Positions 33,706-41,544 of a DNA stretch of 64,000 bases are shown piece by piece. The stretch is from Clostridia bacterium. Lineage in GTDB: Bacteria; Bacillota; Clostridia; Oscillospirales; Acutalibacteraceae. Numbering within the stretch: the stretch's first letter is position 1; each line of letters opens with the position of its first letter. The DNA is taken from assembly GCA_017407995.1 (NCBI GenBank), contig JAFQVM010000016.1:1-64000 (forward strand). Direction: 5' to 3'. The position numbers were made by a program, and so were the translations under genes. The notes beneath the pieces were generated by a model. That model saw only the letters and a list, made by a program, of their open reading frames with translations. It made no database searches and was not told the origin of the DNA.

Positions 33706-35970
33706 TTAAAGTGAAAGTGCGAGCATATAGCCTGACTTGGTTGCCTCAAATACCTTGCCGCCCTTGAAGCTGTCGCCGATGTTGTAAACTTCCTTGTCAA
33801 GGCAGACTTCCTGATACTTTAAGAAAGCAGCTTCGTCGGCTCTGCCGCCGCCGGCCATAATAACCATGTCGCCCTTGATGATTTCATCCTTGAAGTTTTC
33901 GCCAATCTTCTTAGCAAGAGGATTGAGGATGTTTTCGGGAAGAATAGGAGTCCATGTAAGGTACGGGTCAGGGACATTCTTGTGGTGGTTTCTTGAAACT
34001 TTAACACCGCCGTCAACGAACTCAACAAGCTTTGTGCAGTTGAGTAGGTTGATTTTTGAATCATACATATACTTAAGGAGGTAACCTCTGTTTGCTGTAC
34101 AGGTATGGTTCATGAAATAAGGTGTCATCTCAACAACAGTAACGTTCTTGCCGTGCTCCTTATTAAGGAAGTAAGCGGTTTCACAGCCTACAACGCCTCC
34201 GCCGATAACGATGATGTCTTTTGCATCCTTAACGAGGTCAGGATTCTCAAGAACAGCAACAGCCTGAGCAGTCTTAGCGTTTGCAAATCCGGGAATCTTG
34301 TCAAAGCTGAAGTCTTTTGTACCGACAGCAACAACAATCTTGTCATATCCAGCAGCCTTGATGGATTCGGGAGAAGCTTCGCTGTTGAGGTGAAGCTTAA
34401 ACTTGTAATCTTTTTCGGCTCTTTCTATAACACCGTTAAGGTATTCAAGATAGTTTGCGATGTCAAATTTAATACCGGGCACGCTTCCGCTGTTGAGTCT
34501 GCCGCCGATTCTGCTGTCCTTTTCGAAAAGGTCAACTTCGTGGCCTCTGCGTGCAGCTGTTACTGCGCACATAATACCTGCAGGGCCTGCACCGATAACA
34601 GCAATCTTGCAGGGCTTCTCTGCGGGGACCGGAACTTCGGGATAAATCTCCTCGAAAGCGGTTCTGGGGTTGACGGCGCACTGCGGATGTCCGGCTTCAA
34701 CGAACTCGTTAAGGCAAGCTTCCTGGCAGCCTATGCAGGGACGAATTTCGTTGACTCTGCCTGTACGAGCCTTGTTGGGCCATTCAGCATCAGCAAGGAG
34801 CGGTCTGCCGAGCATGACCATATCGCACTTCTTTTCTCTGAGAGCTTTTTCAGCAAGGTCGGGATAACCGAGCTTACCGACAGCAACAACAGGAACGGGA
34901 ACACCTGCGTTTGAAAGGATTTTCTCTTCCTCAAAGTAATCCTTAACAATCTTGGCGATGTCGAGGAAGCATCCGGGAGGCATTGAGCCGGGCGGATGGG
35001 GAAGCCACCAGTTGTCGTAGCAGCCAAGGTCAACGTCGAAGAGGTCAACACCGGCTTTGACAAGGTTCTTCATGTAATCAAGGGTCATGGCAATAGTTCT
35101 GCCTGCCTTGTAGTTTTTAAGAGCGGGAGCATCCATTCTGTCGCCGTAAGTTTCATTGAGAGCGAGAGAAAGGTCGATTCTGTACATGATGGGGAAGCTG
35201 GGGTCTGTGCGCTCACGAATCTTTTTAATCATATCGATACCGAAAGCCTGCCAGTCAGCATATTTACCCATCTTACGGCGGTTGAAAGCAGGGTTGGTCA
35301 TCTGTTCAATGAGATAACCCTCATGACCGTGGAGATAGATACCGTCTATGTTCATAGCCTTTGCGTCCGCTGCTGCCTGACCTATGTTAGCAATGATTTT
35401 CTTGCACTTGTGGTCTGAGAGCTGCATACAGGGAACTTCAGGCATATACCAGTTCTTGTTCCATGAAGCAGAAACGGGAAGCTTGAACTGATTAACAAGG
35501 CACTGGGGGTTGCCGACACGACCCAGACCTGCTGTAATCTGAATGAAAAGTCTTGAACCGTAGGAGTGGCAGTTTGCAGCAAGGTCACGCCAGCCTGCAT
35601 AAACAGTTCTGCTGCGGTCGAATCTGGGGAAGTAGCTAAGCTCGCCGAGCTCGGTGATAGAATTGTCGATGCCGTGGGTAACAGGGACAAGACCTGTGGT
35701 GATAAGTCCAACGCCGCCCTTAGCTCTTTCGGTGAAATAGGTAATCATCTTTTCGCTGACCTTACCTGTTTCATCGCACATTGAGATGTTGCCCATAGGA
35801 GCCATAACGAGCCTGTTTTTGATAGTCAGGCGGTTGACCTGGATGGGAGAGAACATCTCAGTGTAGGGGTAAAGATTACTTGTCATCTTACCCTCATCGA
35901 GTTTCTCTTTGTTCAGGAACCAGTCTCCGTAGAAAGAGGTGAGTTCCTGAATTTTTTTGTCTGTCTTCAT
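33706..35970 (-). CDS. Old-yellow-enzyme/2,4-dienoyl-CoA-reductase-type FMN-FeS-FAD oxidoreductase
   Basis: This 754-residue multidomain enzyme has an FMN TIM barrel at about 35-400 (LTIKNRLVMAPMG, IYLHGHEGYLIEQM). A [4Fe-4S] motif follows near 415 (CIGCQEACLNEF, then C in PQCAVNP). The C-terminal half is an FAD/NAD(P)-binding domain (IAVIGAGPAGIMCA and IIVIGGGVVGCETAY). It should pass electrons from NAD(P)H through FAD and FeS to FMN and reduce a C=C or C=N bond. It is about 80 residues longer than the E. coli FadH type, mostly at the N-terminus. It leads the operon with both AcnX subunits, suggesting reduction of the product of that dehydration (inference). GGGAGGA precedes the ATG. Confidence 0.88.
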   Translation of the reverse strand: MKTDKKIQELTSFYGDWFLNKEKLDEGKMTSNLYPYTEMFSPIQVNRLTIKNRLVMAPMGNISMCDETGKVSEKMITYFTERAKGGVGLITTGLVPVTHGIDNSITELGELSYFPRFDRSRTVYAGWRDLAANCHSYGSRLFIQITAGLGRVGNPQCLVNQFKLPVSASWNKNWYMPEVPCMQLSDHKCKKIIANIGQAAADAKAMNIDGIYLHGHEGYLIEQMTNPAFNRRKMGKYADWQAFGIDMIKKIRERTDPSFPIMYRIDLSLALNETYGDRMDAPALKNYKAGRTIAMTLDYMKNLVKAGVDLFDVDLGCYDNWWLPHPPGSMPPGCFLDIAKIVKDYFEEEKILSNAGVPVPVVAVGKLGYPDLAEKALREKKCDMVMLGRPLLADAEWPNKARTGRVNEIRPCIGCQEACLNEFVEAGHPQCAVNPRTAFEEIYPEVPVPAEKPCKIAVIGAGPAGIMCAVTAARRGHEVDLFEKDSRIGGRLNSGSVPGIKFDIANYLEYLNGVIERAEKDYKFKLHLNSEASPESIKAAGYDKIVVAVGTKDFSFDKIPGFANAKTAQAVAVLENPDLVKDAKDIIVIGGGVVGCETAYFLNKEHGKNVTVVEMTPYFMNHTCTANRGYLLKYMYDSKINLLNCTKLVEFVDGGVKVSRNHHKNVPDPYLTWTPILPENILNPLAKKIGENFKDEIIKGDMVIMAGGGRADEAAFLKYQEVCLDKEVYNIGDSFKGGKVFEATKSGYMLALSL

Positions 35971-36142
35971 TCAAAATCCTCCCTTGAATTTTCGGCTGTT
36001 CGGAAAGCAAGATGCCATAGCTATCCAAATTTTACCGAATCAATCAATACCTTAATATTCTATCATAAATATAACGCAAGGTAATTTACTTTTTAGAATA
36101 AAAGAACGATATAAATAAAAAATTATCGAAACTTAAAGATAT

Positions 36143-36170
36143 TTGCGGTTTGGTTTGTTTGTCCTATCAT
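36143..36170 (+). promoter_or_regulatory. Possible promoter of an 8-codon mini-ORF
   Basis: TTGCGG (36143-36148) and TATCAT (36165-36170) are 16 bases apart, upstream of GGAGG at 36187. This is a modest match. Confidence 0.35.
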
Positions 36171-36198
36171 TAATAGATATATATATGGAGGCAATAAC

Positions 36199-36225
36199 AT
36201 GATAAAAATAAAGAAAAACGCATAA
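36199..36225 (+). CDS. 8-codon mini-ORF or gene remnant (MIKIKKNA)
   Basis: ATG 36199 has an excellent GGAGG eight bases upstream, but the frame stops after eight lysine-rich codons. A terminator-like hairpin follows immediately (36228-36256). It could be the scar of a deleted gene or a tiny expressed peptide. The sequence alone does not decide. Confidence 0.25.
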   Translation: MIKIKKNA

Positions 36226-36227
36226 CA

Positions 36228-36256
36228 AAACCCGCAAGACAATGCCCTGCGGGTTT
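36228..36256. terminator. Terminator between the mini-ORF and the YegP-like gene
   Basis: A perfect 9-bp stem (36228-36236 with 36248-36256) has a TTTT continuation on the minus strand. It serves the YegP-like gene. Confidence 0.65.
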
Positions 36257-36268
36257 GTGTAAAACTAA

Positions 36269-36646
36269 TTATTTTTCAGGCTCAATAATTTCAGCATCAA
36301 CAACGTTCTTTTTGACGCTTTCGATACCGTTTTTGCAGCCGCCCTTTGCAGCGTAGCCTTCACTTGCAGCGATGGGTTCACCGTTCTTTGCCTTGAGGCG
36401 GAAACGGAATTCGCCGGCCTTATCGAGATAAATTTCAAACTTCGGATTTTTCTCTGTCTCGTAACCTTCAACTGTCTGGTCCTCAACAGCGGCGATAGGA
36501 GCGTTGTTGATAACGCTGTTTATACCGCCTTTGCAACTTGCGAGTGTGGAATAAACTTCACCGCCTGTAGCGATAGTTTCACCGTTGCCTGCTTTAAGGC
36601 AGAAAGTAAAGCCTGTTGCTGTTTGATTAATAACAAATTTTCCCAT
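36269..36646 (-). CDS. YegP-like protein with two DUF1508 repeats
   Basis: This 125-residue cytoplasmic protein is built of two DUF1508 units (GFTFCLKAGNGETIATG and FRFRLKAKNGEPIAASE), each followed by a Cys-Lys-x-Gly-I helix (CKGGINSV, CKNGIESV). The family is widespread but without an established biochemical role. I placed the start at ATG 36646, with AAGGAG upstream. A 16-residue longer frame opens upstream but lacks a good ribosome site. It is monocistronic, with TTGACA further upstream on the minus strand as a possible -35. Confidence 0.85.
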   Translation of the reverse strand: MGKFVINQTATGFTFCLKAGNGETIATGGEVYSTLASCKGGINSVINNAPIAAVEDQTVEGYETEKNPKFEIYLDKAGEFRFRLKAKNGEPIAASEGYAAKGGCKNGIESVKKNVVDAEIIEPEK

Positions 36647-36725
36647 ATTTTCACAGCTCCTTATATATGTTTTTGTGTATGTATAACAATCCACAAGTTT
36701 ATTAAGCCATATTTTTCTTGATTTG

Positions 36726-37622
36726 TCAATGCTTTGTTATTAATGTGTCGTCCTCTAACAGGTATGCAGCACCCATGCTGCCTGCCATGTTGCCGAGGAT
36801 AGCGGGACGAATAAGTTTTTCGCTGTTAAGGTCAAGACGTGCGGACAGAGCATCCCACCAGTATTTTTTTAATTCGACCAGTCCGCCGCCGAGAACTATG
36901 CATTCGGGGTCGAATATACATTTTACAGTTCTTATGACTGCACACATATCGTTAAGAAAAATATCGGTTGCTTTTTGATATTCAGCCTCACCGTTGCTGC
37001 TTCGTTCGAAAATCTCGCCGCAGTCAGAACTTTCGCATCCGCAGTCATGAGCGGTTTTTATAAGTCCTGTAGCTGAAACATATTGTTCTGCACAGCCTTT
37101 AAGTCCGCAGGTGCAGGCACGTCCGTCGGGGTGCAGGGGAATATGACCTATTCGAGCACCTTGGTAGTTGCTGCCGAGTAAAATTCTTCCGTTGACGGAT
37201 ATGCCGCCGCCAAGCCCTGTGCCGAGTGTCAGCATAACGGCATTGTCACAGCCTGCGGCTGCACCAAACTGTATCTCGCCGATAAAAGCGGCGACAGCAT
37301 CATTTACAACGTAAACACGTCTGTTGAAACGTTCTTCAACAACCTTTTTGATTTCAAAACCGGTAAATCCGGGGAGGTTATCGGTAGCATAAATAACTCT
37401 GCCGAGAAAGGGGTCTATGTCTCCCGCACTGCCTATACCGACACCTGAATTTTCATCGACATATGGGAGCAGATTCTCAATAGTTTGGAATATAGACTTT
37501 GTAATGCTCTCAAGACCGCCGCTGATGTCTGTTGGGACTTTGGTTTGTGCGGTTATCTTTTGTCCGTCAACAACGATACCTTTTACAGATGTTCCGCCAA
37601 TGTCAATTCCTATATGTTTCAT
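36726..37622 (-). CDS. nanK: ROK-family sugar kinase, probable N-acetylmannosamine kinase
   Basis: This 298-residue protein has the ATP loop GIDIGGTSVKG, NDAVAAFIGE, LGTGLGGG and a zinc motif built from GHIPLHPDG, CTCGLKGCAEQ. ROK kinases phosphorylate hexoses or N-acetylhexosamines. The gene overlaps the stop of the nanE-like gene by four bases (ATGA), so a ManNAc kinase that feeds the epimerase is the natural reading. Glucokinase activity cannot be excluded from motifs. The start ATG is at 37622. Confidence 0.85.
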   Translation of the reverse strand: MKHIGIDIGGTSVKGIVVDGQKITAQTKVPTDISGGLESITKSIFQTIENLLPYVDENSGVGIGSAGDIDPFLGRVIYATDNLPGFTGFEIKKVVEERFNRRVYVVNDAVAAFIGEIQFGAAAGCDNAVMLTLGTGLGGGISVNGRILLGSNYQGARIGHIPLHPDGRACTCGLKGCAEQYVSATGLIKTAHDCGCESSDCGEIFERSSNGEAEYQKATDIFLNDMCAVIRTVKCIFDPECIVLGGGLVELKKYWWDALSARLDLNSEKLIRPAILGNMAGSMGAAYLLEDDTLITKH

Positions 37623-38299
37623 TTGTTATCTCCGTAGGCTTTCATAAAATGTTTTGTTATGTCCATCGGACGTGTGACAGCGCTGCCGATAACAACGGTG
37701 TAAACGCCTGTTTTGAGCACTTTTTCAAGCTGACCGACTTCCCAAATTCCGCCTTCGGCGATGACCTTGGCGTTTAAGGTCTTTACCATTTTTTCGAGCA
37801 GGTCATAGTCAGGGATAGAGATGCCTTTTGTGTATTCGGTGTATCCACGCATGGTTGTGCCGACGTAGTCAAAGCCCATATCGTCAGCAGCTTTTGCTTC
37901 TTCATATGTAGAGCAGTCCGCCATAATTTCAACTTCGGGGGCGTTTTCACGAATGTATTTTACGAGGTCCTCAAGCTTTTCGCCGTTGGGACGCTCTCTG
38001 TTAGTTGCATCAAGGGCAATGACACTGCACTTTGTTGTGAGCAGCTCTTTTACTTCTTTTATGGTAGGAGTGATGTAGACATCCGAGCCCTCATACATGG
38101 CTTTGATAATACCGATGATAGGCACATCTACCTGTTCGCTTATCTCGTTTATGTCATCAACGTAGTTTGCTCTTATTCCGCTTGCACCGCCGAGTACGGC
38201 AGCACGTGCAAAATGTCCCATCATGTGGAGCCCGTACAGAGGTTCCCCCTCTACTGCCTGACATGAGATAATAAGTCCGTTTTCTTTTAAATTCGCCAT
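37619..38299 (-). CDS. nanE: N-acetylmannosamine-6-phosphate 2-epimerase
   Basis: This 226-residue TIM-barrel NanE converts ManNAc-6-P to GlcNAc-6-P in sialic acid breakdown. Signatures include SCQAVEGEPL, GIIKAMYEGSDVYITPT, ALDATNRERPNG and VIAEGGIWEVGQL. I start at ATG 38299, which has AAGGTGG upstream, rather than an in-frame codon 23 residues earlier. It is the first gene of the nanE-nanK pair and is divergent from the 700-residue protein and the NanA-like lyase, giving a compact sialic acid/ManNAc locus. No NagA or NagB gene is in the window. Confidence 0.93.
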   Translation of the reverse strand: MANLKENGLIISCQAVEGEPLYGLHMMGHFARAAVLGGASGIRANYVDDINEISEQVDVPIIGIIKAMYEGSDVYITPTIKEVKELLTTKCSVIALDATNRERPNGEKLEDLVKYIRENAPEVEIMADCSTYEEAKAADDMGFDYVGTTMRGYTEYTKGISIPDYDLLEKMVKTLNAKVIAEGGIWEVGQLEKVLKTGVYTVVIGSAVTRPMDITKHFMKAYGDNK

Positions 38300-38390
38300 A
38301 CAAACCACCTTAAAATCAGTCTTATAATTTTTATAATCTAATGGTAACGGATTTAAATAAAAAGTCAATAGAAATTATTAAAAAATAGGT

Positions 38391-38400
38391 GTTTGCAAAC
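38391..38400. promoter_or_regulatory. Candidate operator palindrome GTTTGCAAAC
   Basis: A perfect 10-base palindrome lies in the divergent region, 11 bases upstream of the plus-strand -35. Its position suits a regulator controlling both nanE-nanK and the plus-strand cluster. It does not match the classic CcpA cre. Confidence 0.4.
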
Positions 38401-38411
38401 GATAAAAACTA

Positions 38412-38440
38412 TTGCAATTTAACATTAATTAACTTATACT
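38412..38440 (+). promoter_or_regulatory. Promoter of the plus-strand glycan cluster
   Basis: TTGCAA (38412-38417) and TATACT (38435-38440) are 17 bases apart. The first gene starts at 38472 behind a GGAGG site. Confidence 0.7.
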
Positions 38441-38471
38441 AAGTGATGGAAAATAAACGGAGGTTTAAACT

Positions 38472-40574
38472 ATGAAAATAACCAACAGTTATTATAGTTC
38501 AGGCAAATTCACTCAGCGCACAAAGACCGTTTTCGGCGTTGAGCAGGGACTTCCATCAACTGATGTGCTGAAGGTCGAGTACGACGGAACGGGCACTTTG
38601 TGGGCAAGTACGGCAGAGGGACTTGCTTATTTCAACGGTGAAAAGTTTGTAGCAGTTGAGCTCGACGGTGTTGCGAAGTTCTTGTGCAGGGACAGTGACG
38701 GTGTTGTCTGGACGGCTTGCGGGAATACGGTTTATACCTGTAAAAAGAATAAGATAAAGAAGTTTCAGGAGCTTGACGGCGAAGCAATAGACTTTGCGCA
38801 GTGGGGTGATAAAGCATATCTTCTGACAGAGGAGAAGCTCTATAAGCTTGCAGACGGCAAGTGGGTGTTTTTCAGGGGGATAGACGGTATCGGCAAAAAA
38901 GTTGCAGTTTTTGACGATATGCTCTATGTTTTGGCACACAATGCATTGCTTGCACTGGAAGGCAAACGTCCTCATTGGAAGAACATACTTCCCGGATACA
39001 CAGGTATGCCTGATTGTACTGTCAATGATATAGTTTTTGATGAGATGGGTTATCTCTGGGTTGCAACCGACGAGGGACTTTGCATTTACGACAATAACAG
39101 CTATTGGGTAGACCACTCTACTGTTGAGCTGCTTCCTCAGGAGAAGATATATACAATAAAGGCGGACAAGAACGGCTGCAGATATATGGCGAGCAACAGC
39201 GGAGTTATCTATCAGCAGGACGGTCTTGTGAAGTATTTTGTGGCATACCGCTGGGCGCAGGATACAGTTGTTAATGATGTAGCTGTTTCTGATGACGGAG
39301 ATACGTTCTGGGCAGCTACTGCCAAAGGCTTGAGCCGAGTAGATTCCTGCATGATGAGCCTAAAAGAGAAGGCTGATTACTATCAGGAGACAACAGAAAA
39401 ATATCATGTCCGTGACGGTTATGTAACGGTTACAATGGGTCTTAAGAATGAGGATATAGCGACATCTTCCGTTGATATTTCGGACAATGACGGACTTTGG
39501 ACGGCAAAGTATCTTGCCTCTCAGGTTTACCGTTATGCTGTTACAGGTGAGCAGGAGGCTCTTGAGATAGCAAGGCGTTCAATGAAAGCTCTTATTTATC
39601 TTATGGATGTAACGGGCATACCGGGCTTTACTGCACGTGCTATAAGACGTGAAGGCGAAGACGGATACGGCGATGGTGACCGTGAATGGCATCTTTCTCC
39701 TGACGGTTCATGCGAGTGGAAAGGTGAGACTTCAAGCGATGAAATGACAGGCCATTTCTTCGGACTTTCACTCTACTATGATTTTTGTGCCAACGATGAG
39801 GAGAAAGCGGAGCTTCGCCGTGGACTTTGCGGAATCGTTGACCATATTATAGCGCACGACTTTAAGCTCTGCGATGTTGACGGCAAGCCTACAACATGGG
39901 CAAACTGGAATCCGATGGACCTTAATCTTAATGATAAATGGATATGGGAAAAGGGCGTCAATGCACTTGAGATACTCGCATTCCTAAAGGTCGCATATCA
40001 TATTTCGGGCGATGAGAAATATGACGAAGTTTATAAGGAGCTTATCTTCAAGCACCACTATGCAATAAACATTACTCATCATAAGGTGTTTGACGGTCAC
40101 GTTACACATATTGATGATAACCTTGGCTTCCTTGCGGGAGACACTCTTCTCAGACTTGAAGATGACCCGGCTATCCGCCGTCTTGCGCTTATGGGTATGA
40201 CACATCATTGGAATTATGAGAAGATTGAGCGTACACCGCTCTGGAACTTTATGTACGGGGCACACACAGGACTTTACAGTGATATCGAGGCTGCAGTTCA
40301 GAGCATGAGAGAGATGCCGCTGTCGCTTATCAGATATAAGACGATTAACAGCAACCGTAAGGGACTTGTGATGGATGACGAGCAGGAGCAGTGGGGAGAG
40401 CCTGAGCAGCTTAAGGTTCCGCTGCCGTATGACGAGCGTCCGCTTTGTAAGTACGATGCCAACCCGTTCCGTTATGACGACGGAGACTCAGCATCGGCAG
40501 AGGACGGCACAATGTATCTTTTGCCTTATTGGTTTGCACGTTACCATAAGCTTATAGTTGAAACTGAAGAATAA
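38472..40574 (+). CDS. Cytoplasmic beta-propeller plus alpha-toroid protein of unknown function
   Basis: This 700-residue protein has no signal peptide. Residues about 1-320 contain propeller-blade repeats of the two-component-regulator (Reg_prop) type (GTLWASTAEGLAYF, GYLWVATDEGLCIYD, DTFWAATAKGLSRV). Residues about 340-700 look like an (alpha/alpha)6 toroid as in many glycosidases and epimerases (WTAKYLASQVYRYAVTGE, HHWNYEKIERTPLWNF). Both halves are rich in Trp, Tyr and Asp, typical of carbohydrate binding. It is the first gene of the cluster with the NanA-like lyase, 25 bases apart, so a sugar-related enzymatic role is inferred. I know no named family for the combination. GGAGG precedes the ATG. 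Confidence 0.75.
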   Translation: MKITNSYYSSGKFTQRTKTVFGVEQGLPSTDVLKVEYDGTGTLWASTAEGLAYFNGEKFVAVELDGVAKFLCRDSDGVVWTACGNTVYTCKKNKIKKFQELDGEAIDFAQWGDKAYLLTEEKLYKLADGKWVFFRGIDGIGKKVAVFDDMLYVLAHNALLALEGKRPHWKNILPGYTGMPDCTVNDIVFDEMGYLWVATDEGLCIYDNNSYWVDHSTVELLPQEKIYTIKADKNGCRYMASNSGVIYQQDGLVKYFVAYRWAQDTVVNDVAVSDDGDTFWAATAKGLSRVDSCMMSLKEKADYYQETTEKYHVRDGYVTVTMGLKNEDIATSSVDISDNDGLWTAKYLASQVYRYAVTGEQEALEIARRSMKALIYLMDVTGIPGFTARAIRREGEDGYGDGDREWHLSPDGSCEWKGETSSDEMTGHFFGLSLYYDFCANDEEKAELRRGLCGIVDHIIAHDFKLCDVDGKPTTWANWNPMDLNLNDKWIWEKGVNALEILAFLKVAYHISGDEKYDEVYKELIFKHHYAINITHHKVFDGHVTHIDDNLGFLAGDTLLRLEDDPAIRRLALMGMTHHWNYEKIERTPLWNFMYGAHTGLYSDIEAAVQSMREMPLSLIRYKTINSNRKGLVMDDEQEQWGEPEQLKVPLPYDERPLCKYDANPFRYDDGDSASAEDGTMYLLPYWFARYHKLIVETEE

Positions 40575-40599
40575 AAGCTTTTGAAAGGAGCTTGTTAAT

Positions 40600-41487
40600 A
40601 TGCAGTACAATGAATTTGCAGGAGTGTATTCTCTGCTTTTGACACCGTTTAATGAGGACAGAAGTATTGACTACACAGCGTACGAAAAATATGTTGAGTG
40701 GCAGGCATCATTTGCACCTCAGCATCTGTTCGCAGTTTGCGGCTCTTCAGAAATGTCAGAGCTGAAAGCGGACGAAAGACTGAAACTCGCAACTCTGGCA
40801 GTTAAGAGAGCGGGCGACGTACCGGTTTTTGCAACAGCCAACCTTGAACCTTCATGGTATGCACAGATTGACGAAGTCAAAGCTATGCAGGACACAGGAG
40901 TTAAGGGCCTTGTGTTTGTGACAAAGGGCTATTGCAATGACCCCGACAGACTTTATACATACCTTATGGAGCTTGCATCTCATACAGAGTTGCCGATTAT
41001 GCTCTATGAGTTTCCGGGACTTCAGCCTCATCTTATGCCGGCGGATGTCTACGGCAAGCTTGCACAGTCGGGCAAGTTCGTTGGCATAAAGGATACAACC
41101 TGCTTTATGTCAAAAATCAAAGAGAAGATTGCTGTTCAGGGTGATACAAACGTACTTCAGGCTAATATTCCTTATCTCTATGAGGCATATGAAGCAGGCG
41201 CACGTGGCGTAGTTGCAACACCTACCACATGCGGTACACCTCTCTTTGTCAAGATGTGGAAAGAGTTTACAGATGGTGATAAGGCAGCTGCCAAGCGCAC
41301 TCATGAGCATATCTGTCTGTTGGATAATGCTATCGGTGATGGCTTCTGCGCATCTGCTAAATATCTTGTAAACCTTCTCGGCGTACCTATGAATTGGTAC
41401 ACCAGAGGTCCGCACAATCTCAATCCTCAGCGCTTAAAGGCTATCGAGGTATTCTGCGATTGGGCAAAAGCAAACGGAGTTCTTTGA
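40600..41487 (+). CDS. DapA/NanA-family aldolase, probable N-acetylneuraminate lyase
   Basis: This 295-residue TIM-barrel class I aldolase has the Schiff-base Lys164 in VGIKDTT and the Tyr of MLYEFPG. The substrate motif, usually GSTGE or GTTGE, is here GSSEMSEL, so the substrate pocket is non-standard. nanE-nanK are divergent neighbours, so splitting sialic acid into ManNAc and pyruvate is the leading idea. Other 2-keto-3-deoxy acids remain possible. GAAAGGAGC lies before the ATG, and the upstream propeller gene is in the same operon. Confidence 0.8.
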   Translation: MQYNEFAGVYSLLLTPFNEDRSIDYTAYEKYVEWQASFAPQHLFAVCGSSEMSELKADERLKLATLAVKRAGDVPVFATANLEPSWYAQIDEVKAMQDTGVKGLVFVTKGYCNDPDRLYTYLMELASHTELPIMLYEFPGLQPHLMPADVYGKLAQSGKFVGIKDTTCFMSKIKEKIAVQGDTNVLQANIPYLYEAYEAGARGVVATPTTCGTPLFVKMWKEFTDGDKAAAKRTHEHICLLDNAIGDGFCASAKYLVNLLGVPMNWYTRGPHNLNPQRLKAIEVFCDWAKANGVL

Positions 41488-41496
41488 TAAAAATAA

Positions 41497-41529
41497 AAAT
41501 CGCACAATGTTGTGTTGTGCGATTTTTTT
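41497..41529 (+). terminator. Terminator or attenuator between the lyase and GH38 genes
   Basis: An 11-bp perfect stem (41497-41507 with 41515-41525) leads into a T run. It ends only about 16 bases before the GH38 start, so GH38 expression probably depends on read-through. Confidence 0.75.
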
Positions 41530-41544
41530 GTTATGGTGATATTT

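Noticed and set aside
34105-34914. 269-codon plus-strand frame inside the flavoprotein gene
   Set aside because: It is antisense to the FAD-binding and FeS regions; its length reflects codon bias of the real gene.
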